16,440 nucleotides of DNA from contig JAGLGJ010000007.1 in the NCBI GenBank assembly GCA_023144075.1, positions 1 through 16,440 on the forward strand, read 5' to 3'. Position numbers and translations under genes: made by a program. Below the pieces are notes generated by a model. It was not told where the DNA came from, searched no databases, and worked only from the letters and a program-made list of their open reading frames with translations. The stretch's first letter is position 1. Every line of letters starts with the position of its first letter. Below, in pieces: positions 1 through 6,404 of the stretch. This DNA is from Candidatus Bathyarchaeota archaeon (GTDB lineage Archaea; Thermoproteota; Bathyarchaeia; 40CM-2-53-6; RBG-13-38-9).

Positions 1-1150
1 GTTCATGTCTTCTTATGAAATCCGCGTCAAGGATCAAGAAGGATCTTATGACATTACCCGCACCTACAACTTCTATGCCCAGATCAATAAAATCATCATA
101 TCCTTCCCAGAGTCTAAGACAATCTTCAAGTGACCGGCTTTTCTCACTACTCATAGTAATAATTGCACAATTCTTTAATCCAGTAACACATTTGACTACT
201 TGAGAACTAGGATCCTCCTTTTGAATTATCGCTTCAAGCCCGAGATCTTGTAATGTCGCGATCTTTATTAACAAATTATTTGACATAGCTAGCCTCACAG
301 CAGCATTCTGTATTATTTTCATTCCAAATACAGTAGCTCTGGAAGCTTCATTATACGTCATTACATGAACTCTTTGCAATGGTTGGTCTTGCACGATTGC
401 GGGATCTGCACTTTGAACAGGCGTTTCTTTAAGAAGTATCGTTTCTACTTCGAAGTAATCTCTTAAGAGGCAAGATAGAAATACAGCAGTCTGGTCGGAT
501 CCTCCTCTTCCCAAGAGCGTTTCCAAGTTATCGTGAGTGACACCTAAGAAGCCAGCAACAGAAACTACCTTACCATCTTCAAGTAAACCGATAAGATTCT
601 TTATCGATCTACGGCTTAACAAAATATCTGGCGTTGCTGACTCGAATTCATCATCTGTAATGATTGCCCAATCCGATTTTTGTAGATGTACAGAGTCAAG
701 GTCATTCGATCGTAGAATATAACTCATCAGAGTCGAAGTTGGCAGTTCGTCACCACTTGTTAAAATTCTTGCTTTAATTGAACCCTCGAAACGTTTTTCG
801 ATCTTCAGGATAGCATCCTGTACATCTGTTTTATATTTATCAAGTTCTTTTTCAAATTCTTTGAGCAGATCTTTTCTCACATAATTCGATGCTAGTCCTA
901 AATATGAACCGAATACAAAATCTAAACTATATGTTCTACCTCAATAATTTTGGCCGCGAGCTTTAGCCTCCCCTATCGCTTGAAGCCTATCCGTAAATCC
1001 TTTGGGAGCCGAAACAACAACTATCGGGCCAAAACCTTTAGTTTGTTTAATCTTGGATATACATTTGATAATTAGAGGAATATTTGCGCCAGATAAATCA
1101 ATAAGGCTTCCACCAAACTTTAGAACAGCTGTGCTCTTGAGTCGGGTCAA
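1..1150 (-). pseudogene. Aspartate kinase, left-edge partial, interrupted by one in-frame TGA
   Basis: Aspartokinase phosphorylates L-aspartate, the first step towards Lys, Met and Thr. The start is TTG at 1150, with GGAG about 8 bases upstream. Residues 11-15 read KFGGS (the amino-acid-kinase nucleotide motif) and VVSAPKG follows near residues 45-51. Codon 70 is TGA (941-943). The same frame then stays open to base 1, about 313 further codons. That part contains LTSGDELP (about 130-137), the aspartokinase signature GRGGSDQTA (214-222) and, towards the edge, two stretches resembling the ACT regulatory domains that bind amino-acid effectors. The length and order fit an aspartokinase of 400-plus residues whose last part lies outside the window. 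Without the TGA it would be a normal gene. I call it a pseudogene because other genes here clearly use TGA as stop; a sequencing error or recoding is possible. The short N-terminal piece alone cannot be active. Confidence 0.82.
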
Positions 1151-1199
1151 AGATTGATCTCCAATATAAATTTGAACATAACTGATTTGAAAACCTGAT

Positions 1200-1246
1200 T
1201 CAAAAATTTAAAAAAAATATCTGATATCGCTATGATATTGAATATC
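1200..1246 (-). terminator. Palindromes plus T-tract between the 209-aa gene and aspartate kinase
   Basis: Read on the minus strand, the spacer after the 209-residue gene holds the near-perfect palindrome GATATTCAATATC (1234-1246). A second palindrome, ATATCAGATAT (1218-1228), follows. Then comes a run of eight T (complement of the A run at 1209-1217), an AAA, and more T. A hairpin followed by T fits archaeal intrinsic termination of the upstream gene. The paired palindromes could equally be an operator for aspartate kinase, and the T/A-rich stretch could serve as its TATA region. The sequence alone does not separate these roles. Confidence 0.35.
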
Positions 1247-1259
1247 TGTTTGGAGCTCA

Positions 1260-1889
1260 TTATTCTGATTTGCTTCTTCCTTCAAGAACTTTTCTACTGA
1301 TTTCCTCACCTTGTGGCAGCCGTATCTCTCTTGTAAATCCCCAGTGGCTTGGCCCTTCAACAACACCCTTTCCAGCACAATACCAAGTTACTCGAGCAGG
1401 TCTTCCTTTGGCAATATCCTCAATGTATTCCTTTAGATCAAATTTTGCCCTATTCTTACACACCGGGCATCTCCATTCTAGATGTCCTGTCTCTTCATTG
1501 ACGGATACAGGATCTTCTACTCCAACCAGCCATTTTCTAAGCTTCTTGATAAGATCTGTCCTTCTCTTTGCTTCTTCAGCCTCAATTTCAGCTCTGCGAC
1601 GCCTCTCTTCCTCCTGTCTTCTATCAAGCTCTTCTTTCGCATCTATCTTCAACTGTTTTGCATAGTCCTCAATAGATGTTGAGGGTTTTTCATTTAGATA
1701 GTTCCAGATTATCAGAATCTTCTGTTCTAAAGCACCCGGATAGCTTGCGGTAGCAGGATATTCTGAAGAGAGCCTCTTAAGATGATGATCATTCAGTTTC
1801 TTGTATTCTACCATAGCGGACCGCCCAAATGTTGGTATAATATACCCTTCGGTTTCTATATTAGAATGATATTCTGCTATTTCTAACAT
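1260..1889 (-). CDS. Hypothetical protein: possible winged-helix region, charged coiled coil, C-terminal zinc-binding motif
   Basis: I do not recognise this 209-residue protein. Residues about 53-82 could form a small winged-helix or HTH unit (helix, turn, then STSIEDYAKQLKI); this is a guess from pattern only. Residues about 84-119 are almost entirely Glu, Arg, Lys and Ala and should form a long charged helix or coiled coil. After that comes a compact region with CPVC at 141-144, a lone Cys at 171 (WYCAGKG) and His 182, which together could bind one zinc. There is no signal peptide or membrane segment, so it should be cytoplasmic. The start is ATG 1889; an in-frame TGA lies just upstream, and the nearest AGGAG is about 20 bases away, so the start is only moderately sure. 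It precedes aspartate kinase on the same strand, with palindromes between them, so the two need not share a function. Confidence 0.75.
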   Translation of the reverse strand: MLEIAEYHSNIETEGYIIPTFGRSAMVEYKKLNDHHLKRLSSEYPATASYPGALEQKILIIWNYLNEKPSTSIEDYAKQLKIDAKEELDRRQEEERRRRAEIEAEEAKRRTDLIKKLRKWLVGVEDPVSVNEETGHLEWRCPVCKNRAKFDLKEYIEDIAKGRPARVTWYCAGKGVVEGPSHWGFTREIRLPQGEEISRKVLEGRSKSE

Positions 1890-2000
1890 AAAAATGATTG
1901 ATCATCTTTGCTCCTGTTCAAATAAGTTGATTTATTGTTTGGTGGGATTAGAAACGTTGAAAAACACCTCTTGACCGTATAAGATTCTTAGGTGATTAAC

Positions 2001-2129
2001 ATGGCTATGATGTTACCATGGGGATATTCTCCTTTCGGCATGAGCATTCCATACGCTTACTATCCTTGGACACTACCAACCTATGCTCCAATGCCCTATG
2101 CGGGTATGCCCTACTATTGGTGGTGGTAA
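2001..2129 (+). CDS. 42-residue Tyr/Pro/Trp/Met-rich small protein with no charged residues
   Basis: This short frame runs from ATG 2001 to TAA 2127-2129. AGGTG (1991-1995) lies 5 bases upstream of the ATG, and a strong hairpin terminator begins 9 bases after the stop, so it sits in a complete small transcription unit. Of its 42 residues, 8 are Pro, 8 Tyr, 6 Met, 5 Trp and 1 Phe. It has no Lys, Arg, Asp, Glu, His, Cys, Asn or Gln at all. Aromatic residues make up one third, and the protein ends in three Trp codons before the stop. A loose repeat is visible: PYAYYP, then YAPMPYAGMPYYW. It is not a normal transmembrane helix because prolines occur every 4-6 residues. A membrane-surface, adhesive or self-assembling role is conceivable but not shown. 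I know no family for it. Confidence 0.6.
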   Translation: MAMMLPWGYSPFGMSIPYAYYPWTLPTYAPMPYAGMPYYWWW

Positions 2130-2138
2130 TCCCACCTT

Positions 2139-2172
2139 CGCCAGCATAAACTCATGCTGGCGCTTTCTTTTT
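2139..2172 (+). terminator. Hairpin and T-rich terminator after the 42-residue gene
   Basis: A perfect 9-bp inverted repeat (CGCCAGCAT at 2139-2147, ATGCTGGCG at 2154-2162) encloses the 6-base loop AAACTC. CTTTCTTTTT follows at once. This is the best intrinsic-terminator shape in the window. It separates the 42-residue gene from the Ig-like gene that starts 44 bases downstream. Confidence 0.8.
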
Positions 2173-2215
2173 ATATTAAAAGGCATCCAATTCGGAAAAG
2201 TAAGGTGATGATGAA

Positions 2216-2530
2216 ATGGTCTGGTCAATGGTTAGAAATCCACGGAAGATAAAGCCTAGTGGAGAAAGCGTTTTTACTATAGAAATGGCGGAGAAAGATG
2301 GCACCCCCTCAAAAGATGTTGAAGTTGCTTTCGAAATTGAACCCAAAGATGCAGGTACGATGAAAACCGACAAGATCAAGACAGATGAGAAAGGCTGTGC
2401 TATAGCGATTTTTTCAGCATCTGAGACGATTGACAAAGACTTGGATGTCATGGTTAGAGCAAAATGGATGATGGGAGATCAAGAAAAGAAAAGCGCTATG
2501 ATCGTGGAAATAAGGCCAAATACCACTTAG
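2216..2530 (+). CDS. Small stand-alone Ig-like (Big_1-type) domain protein
   Basis: The 104 residues look like a single bacterial-type Ig domain. There is an opening strand (SGESVFTIEM), a G-T-P-S-K-D-V-E-V-A-F turn and strand pair, and the typical T-D-x-x-G-x-A-x-A-x-F strand around residues 57-68. A final strand pair ends near residue 100. In the Big_1 (invasin/intimin) family such domains usually sit in tandem on exported proteins. Here there is only one, with no signal peptide or anchor, so it would be cytoplasmic unless exported by another route. The start ATG 2216 is preceded by AAGGTG (2202-2207); ATG 2228 is an alternative. It lies after a terminator and before the cyclophilin-like gene, about 190 bases away, and probably has its own promoter. 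The domain assignment rests on pattern, not on alignment. Confidence 0.72.
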   Translation: MVWSMVRNPRKIKPSGESVFTIEMAEKDGTPSKDVEVAFEIEPKDAGTMKTDKIKTDEKGCAIAIFSASETIDKDLDVMVRAKWMMGDQEKKSAMIVEIRPNTT

Positions 2531-2670
2531 ATTAGAATATCATTCCAGGTTCAATAGATCAAAGTGAATTAGCGGAAAGGCTAGTTCACAATAATAGTAT
2601 AAATCCCAGTCCATTATTCGATAGACTTTTTTCCTATCTCAATCTCGTTTTAATGAACCTAGTCTACTAC

Positions 2671-2681
2671 ATTTTTATATG
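2671..2681 (+). promoter_or_regulatory. Candidate TATA box for the cyclophilin-like gene
   Basis: TTTTTATAT (2672-2680) is a good archaeal TATA element. A start site about 25 bases downstream would fall near 2702, leaving a leader of about 15 bases with GTGAG in front of ATG 2717. Confidence 0.45.
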
Positions 2682-2716
2682 TTCGTAATAGTCAAGTGCT
2701 ACAGAAAGTGAGTCAT

Positions 2717-3100
2717 ATGAGCACCAAAATCAAGATTCATACCGCAAGTACTGGGTATGTAGAGGCTGAAATAATCGAAGAGAAAAATCCTAAGACATCT
2801 AAAGCAATTATAGATAGCCTTCCATTCGAATCGAGTGCTAGCACCTGGGGGGAAGAAGTTTACTTCAGTATTCCAGTAGATGTCAATGAAGAAAAATCCC
2901 AGCAAGAGGTAGAGATAGGAGATTGCGGCTATTGGCCGTCGGGAAAATGTTTCTGCATATTCTTCGGAAGAACCCCTTCCAGCAGTGGCGATAAACCAGT
3001 TGCAGCTAGCCCAGTGAATGTTTTCGGGAGAGTACTGGGGGATCCAAAAGTCTTCAACAAAGTCAAAGACGGAGAAACAATTAAAGTAGAGAAAGCCTAA
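2717..3100 (+). CDS. Cyclophilin-like fold protein, TM1367 type (Cyclophil_like family)
   Basis: The 127 residues match the small beta-barrel family first seen in Thermotoga TM1367. Recognisable stretches in order are I-D-S-L-P-F-E-S, then S-T-W-G-E-E-V-Y-F-S-I-P-V, then G-D-C-G-Y-W-P-S-G-K-C-F-C-I-F-F-G-R-T-P. The end has S-P-V-N-V-F-G-R-V-L-G-D and the dG-x-x-x-V-E close. The fold resembles the cyclophilin prolyl-isomerase barrel, but the family as a whole has no proven isomerase activity, so the reaction is unknown. No signal peptide is present, so it should be cytoplasmic. I chose ATG 2717, with GTGAG just upstream, over the in-frame GTG at 2696, because the family usually begins with a short strand such as STKIKI. 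It converges on the acyltransferase gene, with 29 bases between their ends; AAGCC/GGCTT around the stop codon could form a small hairpin. Confidence 0.85.
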   Translation: MSTKIKIHTASTGYVEAEIIEEKNPKTSKAIIDSLPFESSASTWGEEVYFSIPVDVNEEKSQQEVEIGDCGYWPSGKCFCIFFGRTPSSSGDKPVAASPVNVFGRVLGDPKVFNKVKDGETIKVEKA

Positions 3101-3129
3101 GGGCTTAGAACAAATAGCCTTGGATAAAT

Positions 3130-3933
3130 CTAAGATCTATTTGAAGTCTCTTTATAACGGTCCTCAAGCAAGTTCTTCCAACTTACAGGAACACTTTTGT
3201 CTACTCGGGCTGGAACACCAAAGCAGATGGAATTATCAGCTATACTTTTTGTAACGACAGCTTGAGCCCCAACAACTGATCCCTTTCCGACAGTAACACC
3301 AGGCATAATTGTAGAGTTTCCTCCAATACTCGCCCCTTTCTTAATAGTTGGGCCTTCGAGTTCTACTTCTAACCGCATTACATACCTATCGTTAGTTAAT
3401 ACACAATATGGCCCGAGAAATACGAAGTCTTCGATTAGCGATTTTCTGCAGATATAAGATCCGGTCTGAATTGATACTCCCTTGCCTATTATTGTATTGC
3501 CATCAACAACAACATTCGTTCCAATAAGTGAACGATTTCCGACACTAACACCTTCCCTAAGTATGACGTTATGGCCAAGTTCAACTTCATCTCCAAGCGT
3601 AGAGTTAACATAGATTATTGATCTGGGTCTAATGACGCATTTTTTTCCAATGATAGAAGTTCCGGATACCACATTTTCAATCGATTTGTCTTTGATTAGC
3701 TTTTTAAGATCTTGGCGTCTTGGATAACCAATAATGCAATCTGCTCCGATATAGGTAGAATCTTGAACAGTAACATTTCCGTATAAAGTGACGTTTGTAT
3801 CTAACCAAACATCATTACCTATTTTTGCAGGACCCAATATTCTTGTTCTAGAGCCCATATGGCAACCTTGGCCAATAGTTGCTTTGTCGCTTACTTGTAC
3901 TGATGGGTCAATATTTGTTGATGTTTTCGACAT
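3130..3933 (-). CDS. Left-handed beta-helix (hexapeptide) acyltransferase, WbpD/WlbB-like
   Basis: Nearly the whole 267-residue protein is built of hexapeptide repeats (I/V-G-x-x-x-x) that form a left-handed beta helix, starting at about residue 8. The C-terminal half reads F-V-F-L-G-P-Y-C-V-L-T-N-D-R-Y (170-184), then G-A-S-I-G-G-N-S-T-I-M-P-G-V-T-V-G (200-216) and G-V-P-A-R-V at 239-244. This order is that of the WbpD/WlbB N-acetyltransferases, which acetylate a UDP-linked amino-sugar for surface polysaccharide. The N-terminal hundred or so residues add extra turns and a break (R-R-Q-D-L-K-K-L-I-K-D-K) not seen in the shortest members. The substrate is not provable here; a sugar-nucleotide role is the best guess, and no glycan genes are adjacent. 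The start is ATG 3933 with a weak GAG upstream. It is divergent from the MoaD-like gene. Confidence 0.85.
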   Translation of the reverse strand: MSKTSTNIDPSVQVSDKATIGQGCHMGSRTRILGPAKIGNDVWLDTNVTLYGNVTVQDSTYIGADCIIGYPRRQDLKKLIKDKSIENVVSGTSIIGKKCVIRPRSIIYVNSTLGDEVELGHNVILREGVSVGNRSLIGTNVVVDGNTIIGKGVSIQTGSYICRKSLIEDFVFLGPYCVLTNDRYVMRLEVELEGPTIKKGASIGGNSTIMPGVTVGKGSVVGAQAVVTKSIADNSICFGVPARVDKSVPVSWKNLLEDRYKETSNRS

Positions 3934-3993
3934 AATCTCAGCTCAAGAATCATTTATGCCTAAGATTATCTTTTAGTAACCAAACACTTTAGG

Positions 3994-4001
3994 TTTATTA
4001 A
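3994..4001 (+). promoter_or_regulatory. Candidate TATA box for the MoaD-like gene
   Basis: TTTATTAA at 3994-4001 is a typical archaeal TATA element. Transcription would start near 4023-4026, just before the AAGGAGATT ribosome site (4032-4040) of the gene starting at 4046. The same short spacer must also hold the promoter of the divergent acyltransferase gene. Confidence 0.45.
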
Positions 4002-4045
4002 AGTGAACAAAAGGACACTCAGTATCAATTCAAGGAGATTCTCAA

Positions 4046-4345
4046 TTGAAAGCCAAGGCCAGATACTTCGCCGCTGTTAGAGAAATAACAGGAAAACAAG
4101 AAGAAACTTTTGAGGTCCCGGATAAAACTACCGTCAAAGATCTTCTACTCATAATATCAGCTAAATATGGGCAATCTTTACGAGATTATATTTTCATATC
4201 GGGCACCGAGGAACCTGTATCCAATCTGAACTTCTTATTGGACGGAAACAATGTCTCTCTAATGAATGGAATGAAAACAGCCCTGTATGAAGGTTGTACG
4301 TTCGCAATTATACCTCCAGTCGGAGGAGGATATACTAAAGGTTGA
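4046..4345 (+). CDS. MoaD/ThiS-family ubiquitin-like sulfur carrier (SAMP-like) with a four-residue tail after the Gly motif
   Basis: The 99-residue protein has the beta-grasp layout of MoaD: strand K-A-R-Y-F-A-A-V-R-E-I-T-G, a helix after T-T-V-K-D-L-L-L (29-36), then a C-terminal G-C-T-F-A-I-I-P-P-V-G-G-G. MoaD-type proteins are adenylated and thiocarboxylated on the terminal Gly-Gly to deliver sulfur to molybdopterin or tRNA thiolation, and archaeal SAMPs are also attached to proteins. Here G93-G95 are followed by Tyr-Thr-Lys-Gly before the stop, so the Gly pair is not terminal. The tail would have to be removed, or Gly99 alone would act, or the protein is not a classical carrier. TTG 4046 is a secure start because AAGGAGATT ends about 5 bases before it. 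The methylthiotransferase follows, but no E1-like (MoeB/UbaA) gene is nearby. Confidence 0.85.
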   Translation: MKAKARYFAAVREITGKQEETFEVPDKTTVKDLLLIISAKYGQSLRDYIFISGTEEPVSNLNFLLDGNNVSLMNGMKTALYEGCTFAIIPPVGGGYTKG

Positions 4346-4509
4346 CATAAGATTACCATTGAGTTGATTTTGATCGGAGAGTTTTACTGTTCAATTCACG
4401 CTACCAGACTCTTAGAAGAGACAAAGAAGAGTATAATCTTAAAACAGGTGTTACTAGAGCCAACACTGTATATTATGAGAATTATGGATGCACATCCAAT
4501 AAGAACGAC

Positions 4510-5760
4510 ATGGAAATAATGCTCGGCATTCTTTGCAATAACGGATACTCTATCACCCAAGATCCAAAAACAGCTTCAATCATCATTGTAAACACTTGTG
4601 CTGTCAAGCAGATCACCGAGGATAAAATTTTTAAAAAACTACAAAAGATGAAGAATCATAGCAAACCGATAATCATCACGGGATGCCTCCCCAAGATTAA
4701 TCGGCAGAGAATAACCGATTCACATCTAGATCATTGCTCTCTTCTTGATCCAGCTTCGATTGATAAAATATATGATATGGCAAATAAATGCCTTCAAGAG
4801 AGAGTACAAAACATAATATTTTCTAAGCAACCTCCGAATAAACCATCACTTCCAAGAAGACGATTGAATAAATATATAGAAATCCTTCAAATCTCAGAAG
4901 GATGTCAAGGAAAATGCTCCTACTGCTGTACACGGTTTGCCAGAGGAAGATTACACTGTTTCCCACCTAAAACAATACTAAAACAGATTCAAAAAGCGAT
5001 TGCGGAAAACATTGTTGAGATTCAACTGACAGCACAAGATACCGCAAGCTACAATTACAGAGGCTACAATCTTTCTGATTTACTAAGAGATATCTCAGCT
5101 GTTAAAGGCGATTTCAAAGTAAGAATAGGTATGATGAATCCTGATACAGTTTTAAAATTTTTAGACGAGATAATTGATGCATATGAAAATGAGAAGATCT
5201 ACAAATATTTACATATTCCAATCCAATCTGGCTCAAATAGAATTCTTAAACTTATGAAACGCAGAAACACTGTTGATGATTTTCTCTCCATCATGAATAT
5301 TTTTCGATCACATTTTCCCACAATATCAATAGCTACAGACATCATAGTCGGATTTCCAAGTGAAACTCAAAAGGACTTCGAAGAAACCCTGAATCTAATT
5401 AAAATGATGAGACCTGATGTAATCAACATTTCAAAATATGCTCCACGACCTGGAACAGAAGCTTCCAAAATGAAACAACTTGATAGTAGAATTGTCGCTT
5501 CAAGGTCGCGTATATTATCTAAACATGTTGGACACATAATTAAGGACAAGCACATGAAAATGTTAGGATCTTATGAAGAGATCAATCCAATTGAGAGAAC
5601 CTCAAGAGGTACTCTATTTGGTCGAACACACAATTACAAGAAAGCATTCATTGATGATGTGGTTCCTATAGGAAAGAAAATAAGAGTTAAAATAATTGAG
5701 GCTCATCAACGCCGTTTGGATTGTAAAGTTTTAGATCCTGAGGTTCTACAGAATCCATAA
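4510..5760 (+). CDS. tRNA t6A37 methylthiotransferase (CDKAL1/e-MtaB-like, MiaB family); true N-terminus upstream of 4510
   Basis: This radical-SAM enzyme family adds a methylthio group to t6A at position 37 of tRNAs reading ANN codons. From ATG 4510, the UPF0004 cluster domain supplies Cys30 (V-N-T-C) and Cys59 (T-G-C). The radical-SAM motif C-Q-G-K-C-S-Y-C follows at 132-139 (Cys132, 136, 139), then the SAM barrel with Q-S-G-S-N (about 238) and D-I-I-V-G-F-P-S-E-T. The C-terminal part, about residues 350-412, fits the TRAM RNA-binding domain. The first cluster cysteine lies before this ATG: in-frame codons upstream spell VYYENYGCTSNKND, with TGC at 4489-4491. The real gene therefore begins earlier, but no ATG, GTG or TTG occurs in frame between the TGA at 4360 and 4510. 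The stop is 2 bases from the convergent PHP gene. Confidence 0.9.
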   Translation: MEIMLGILCNNGYSITQDPKTASIIIVNTCAVKQITEDKIFKKLQKMKNHSKPIIITGCLPKINRQRITDSHLDHCSLLDPASIDKIYDMANKCLQERVQNIIFSKQPPNKPSLPRRRLNKYIEILQISEGCQGKCSYCCTRFARGRLHCFPPKTILKQIQKAIAENIVEIQLTAQDTASYNYRGYNLSDLLRDISAVKGDFKVRIGMMNPDTVLKFLDEIIDAYENEKIYKYLHIPIQSGSNRILKLMKRRNTVDDFLSIMNIFRSHFPTISIATDIIVGFPSETQKDFEETLNLIKMMRPDVINISKYAPRPGTEASKMKQLDSRIVASRSRILSKHVGHIIKDKHMKMLGSYEEINPIERTSRGTLFGRTHNYKKAFIDDVVPIGKKIRVKIIEAHQRRLDCKVLDPEVLQNP

Positions 5761-5762
5761 AG

Positions 5763-6404
5763 TCATGTCTTAAAACGCCATTTGACTGCCGCCTTCATAC
5801 GTCTCAATTGATTAACATTTCCTGTTGAACCACCCTTAGGACTCACATCTCCTTTTCTTATCGCGTCAATGATTTCATCTACCGATGATGATTGTGATCT
5901 GATACAGGTATAGGCATCACCTACAGTCTCCAGTGTGTGCGAATCACTACCTCCAAGAGATGAAACCCCCATCTTTTTTGCAGCCTTCTCAGCCAAGTGT
6001 TTCGATAGATTGTAAGGGTAAGCCTTCGAGTTTATTGTCTCAATGCCATCTAGCTTTTCCGTGATCTGAGCAGGTTTAATTCCCCCTCGAATAAGATCAT
6101 AAGGGTGTGCAAGAATTGCAACACCGCCACGATTATGAATAATCCTTATTGTCTCATCTACAGATAATCCAGCAGCAATCTCTCCTACTTGACCCAAGCC
6201 TAAAAGATGACCGTTTCTAGTACTTACTTCTATTCCAGGTATGATTACTAACCCTTCTACTTTTCCATCAAAAAATTTGTCATGATCAGTTATTGCGACA
6301 CCATCGAGTTCTTTCAATCTTGAAATCTCTTGTAGATCCTCAATTTGAATCGAGCTATCGAAGGAGTTGATCGAATGAATATGAATATCTATTTTTAAGT
6401 TCAT
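5763..6404 (-). CDS. PHP-domain metal-dependent phosphoesterase-like protein
   Basis: The 213-residue protein has the PHP (polymerase and histidinol phosphatase) metal-site motifs in order: D-I-H-I-H-S (His8, His10), A-I-T-D-H-D (Asp40, His41), P-G-I-E-V-S (Glu59), G-H-L-L-G (His66), L-A-H-P (His100) and G-S-D-S-H-T (Asp154, His156). All expected ligands are present, so it should be an active metallo-phosphoesterase. Known small relatives cleave 3',5'-nucleotide bisphosphates or similar small phosphates, or act on nucleic-acid ends; the substrate here is unknown. I chose ATG 6404 because it overlaps the MetRS stop as ATGA and the protein then begins directly with the first metal motif. A longer form from 6437 is possible. 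It is translationally coupled to MetRS, which suggests one transcript. Confidence 0.87.
   Translation of the reverse strand: MNLKIDIHIHSINSFDSSIQIEDLQEISRLKELDGVAITDHDKFFDGKVEGLVIIPGIEVSTRNGHLLGLGQVGEIAAGLSVDETIRIIHNRGGVAILAHPYDLIRGGIKPAQITEKLDGIETINSKAYPYNLSKHLAEKAAKKMGVSSLGGSDSHTLETVGDAYTCIRSQSSSVDEIIDAIRKGDVSPKGGSTGNVNQLRRMKAAVKWRFKT

Noticed and set aside
941..943. TGA read as Trp or selenocysteine
   Set aside because: Several intact genes in the window end at TGA, which argues against a Trp code. Archaeal Sec insertion needs machinery and a SECIS element that cannot be seen here, and aspartokinases are not known selenoproteins.
4364..4516. TTG 4364 as the start of the methylthiotransferase
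   Set aside because: It is in a different frame, ends at a TAA about 50 codons on, and does not encode the YGC motif.
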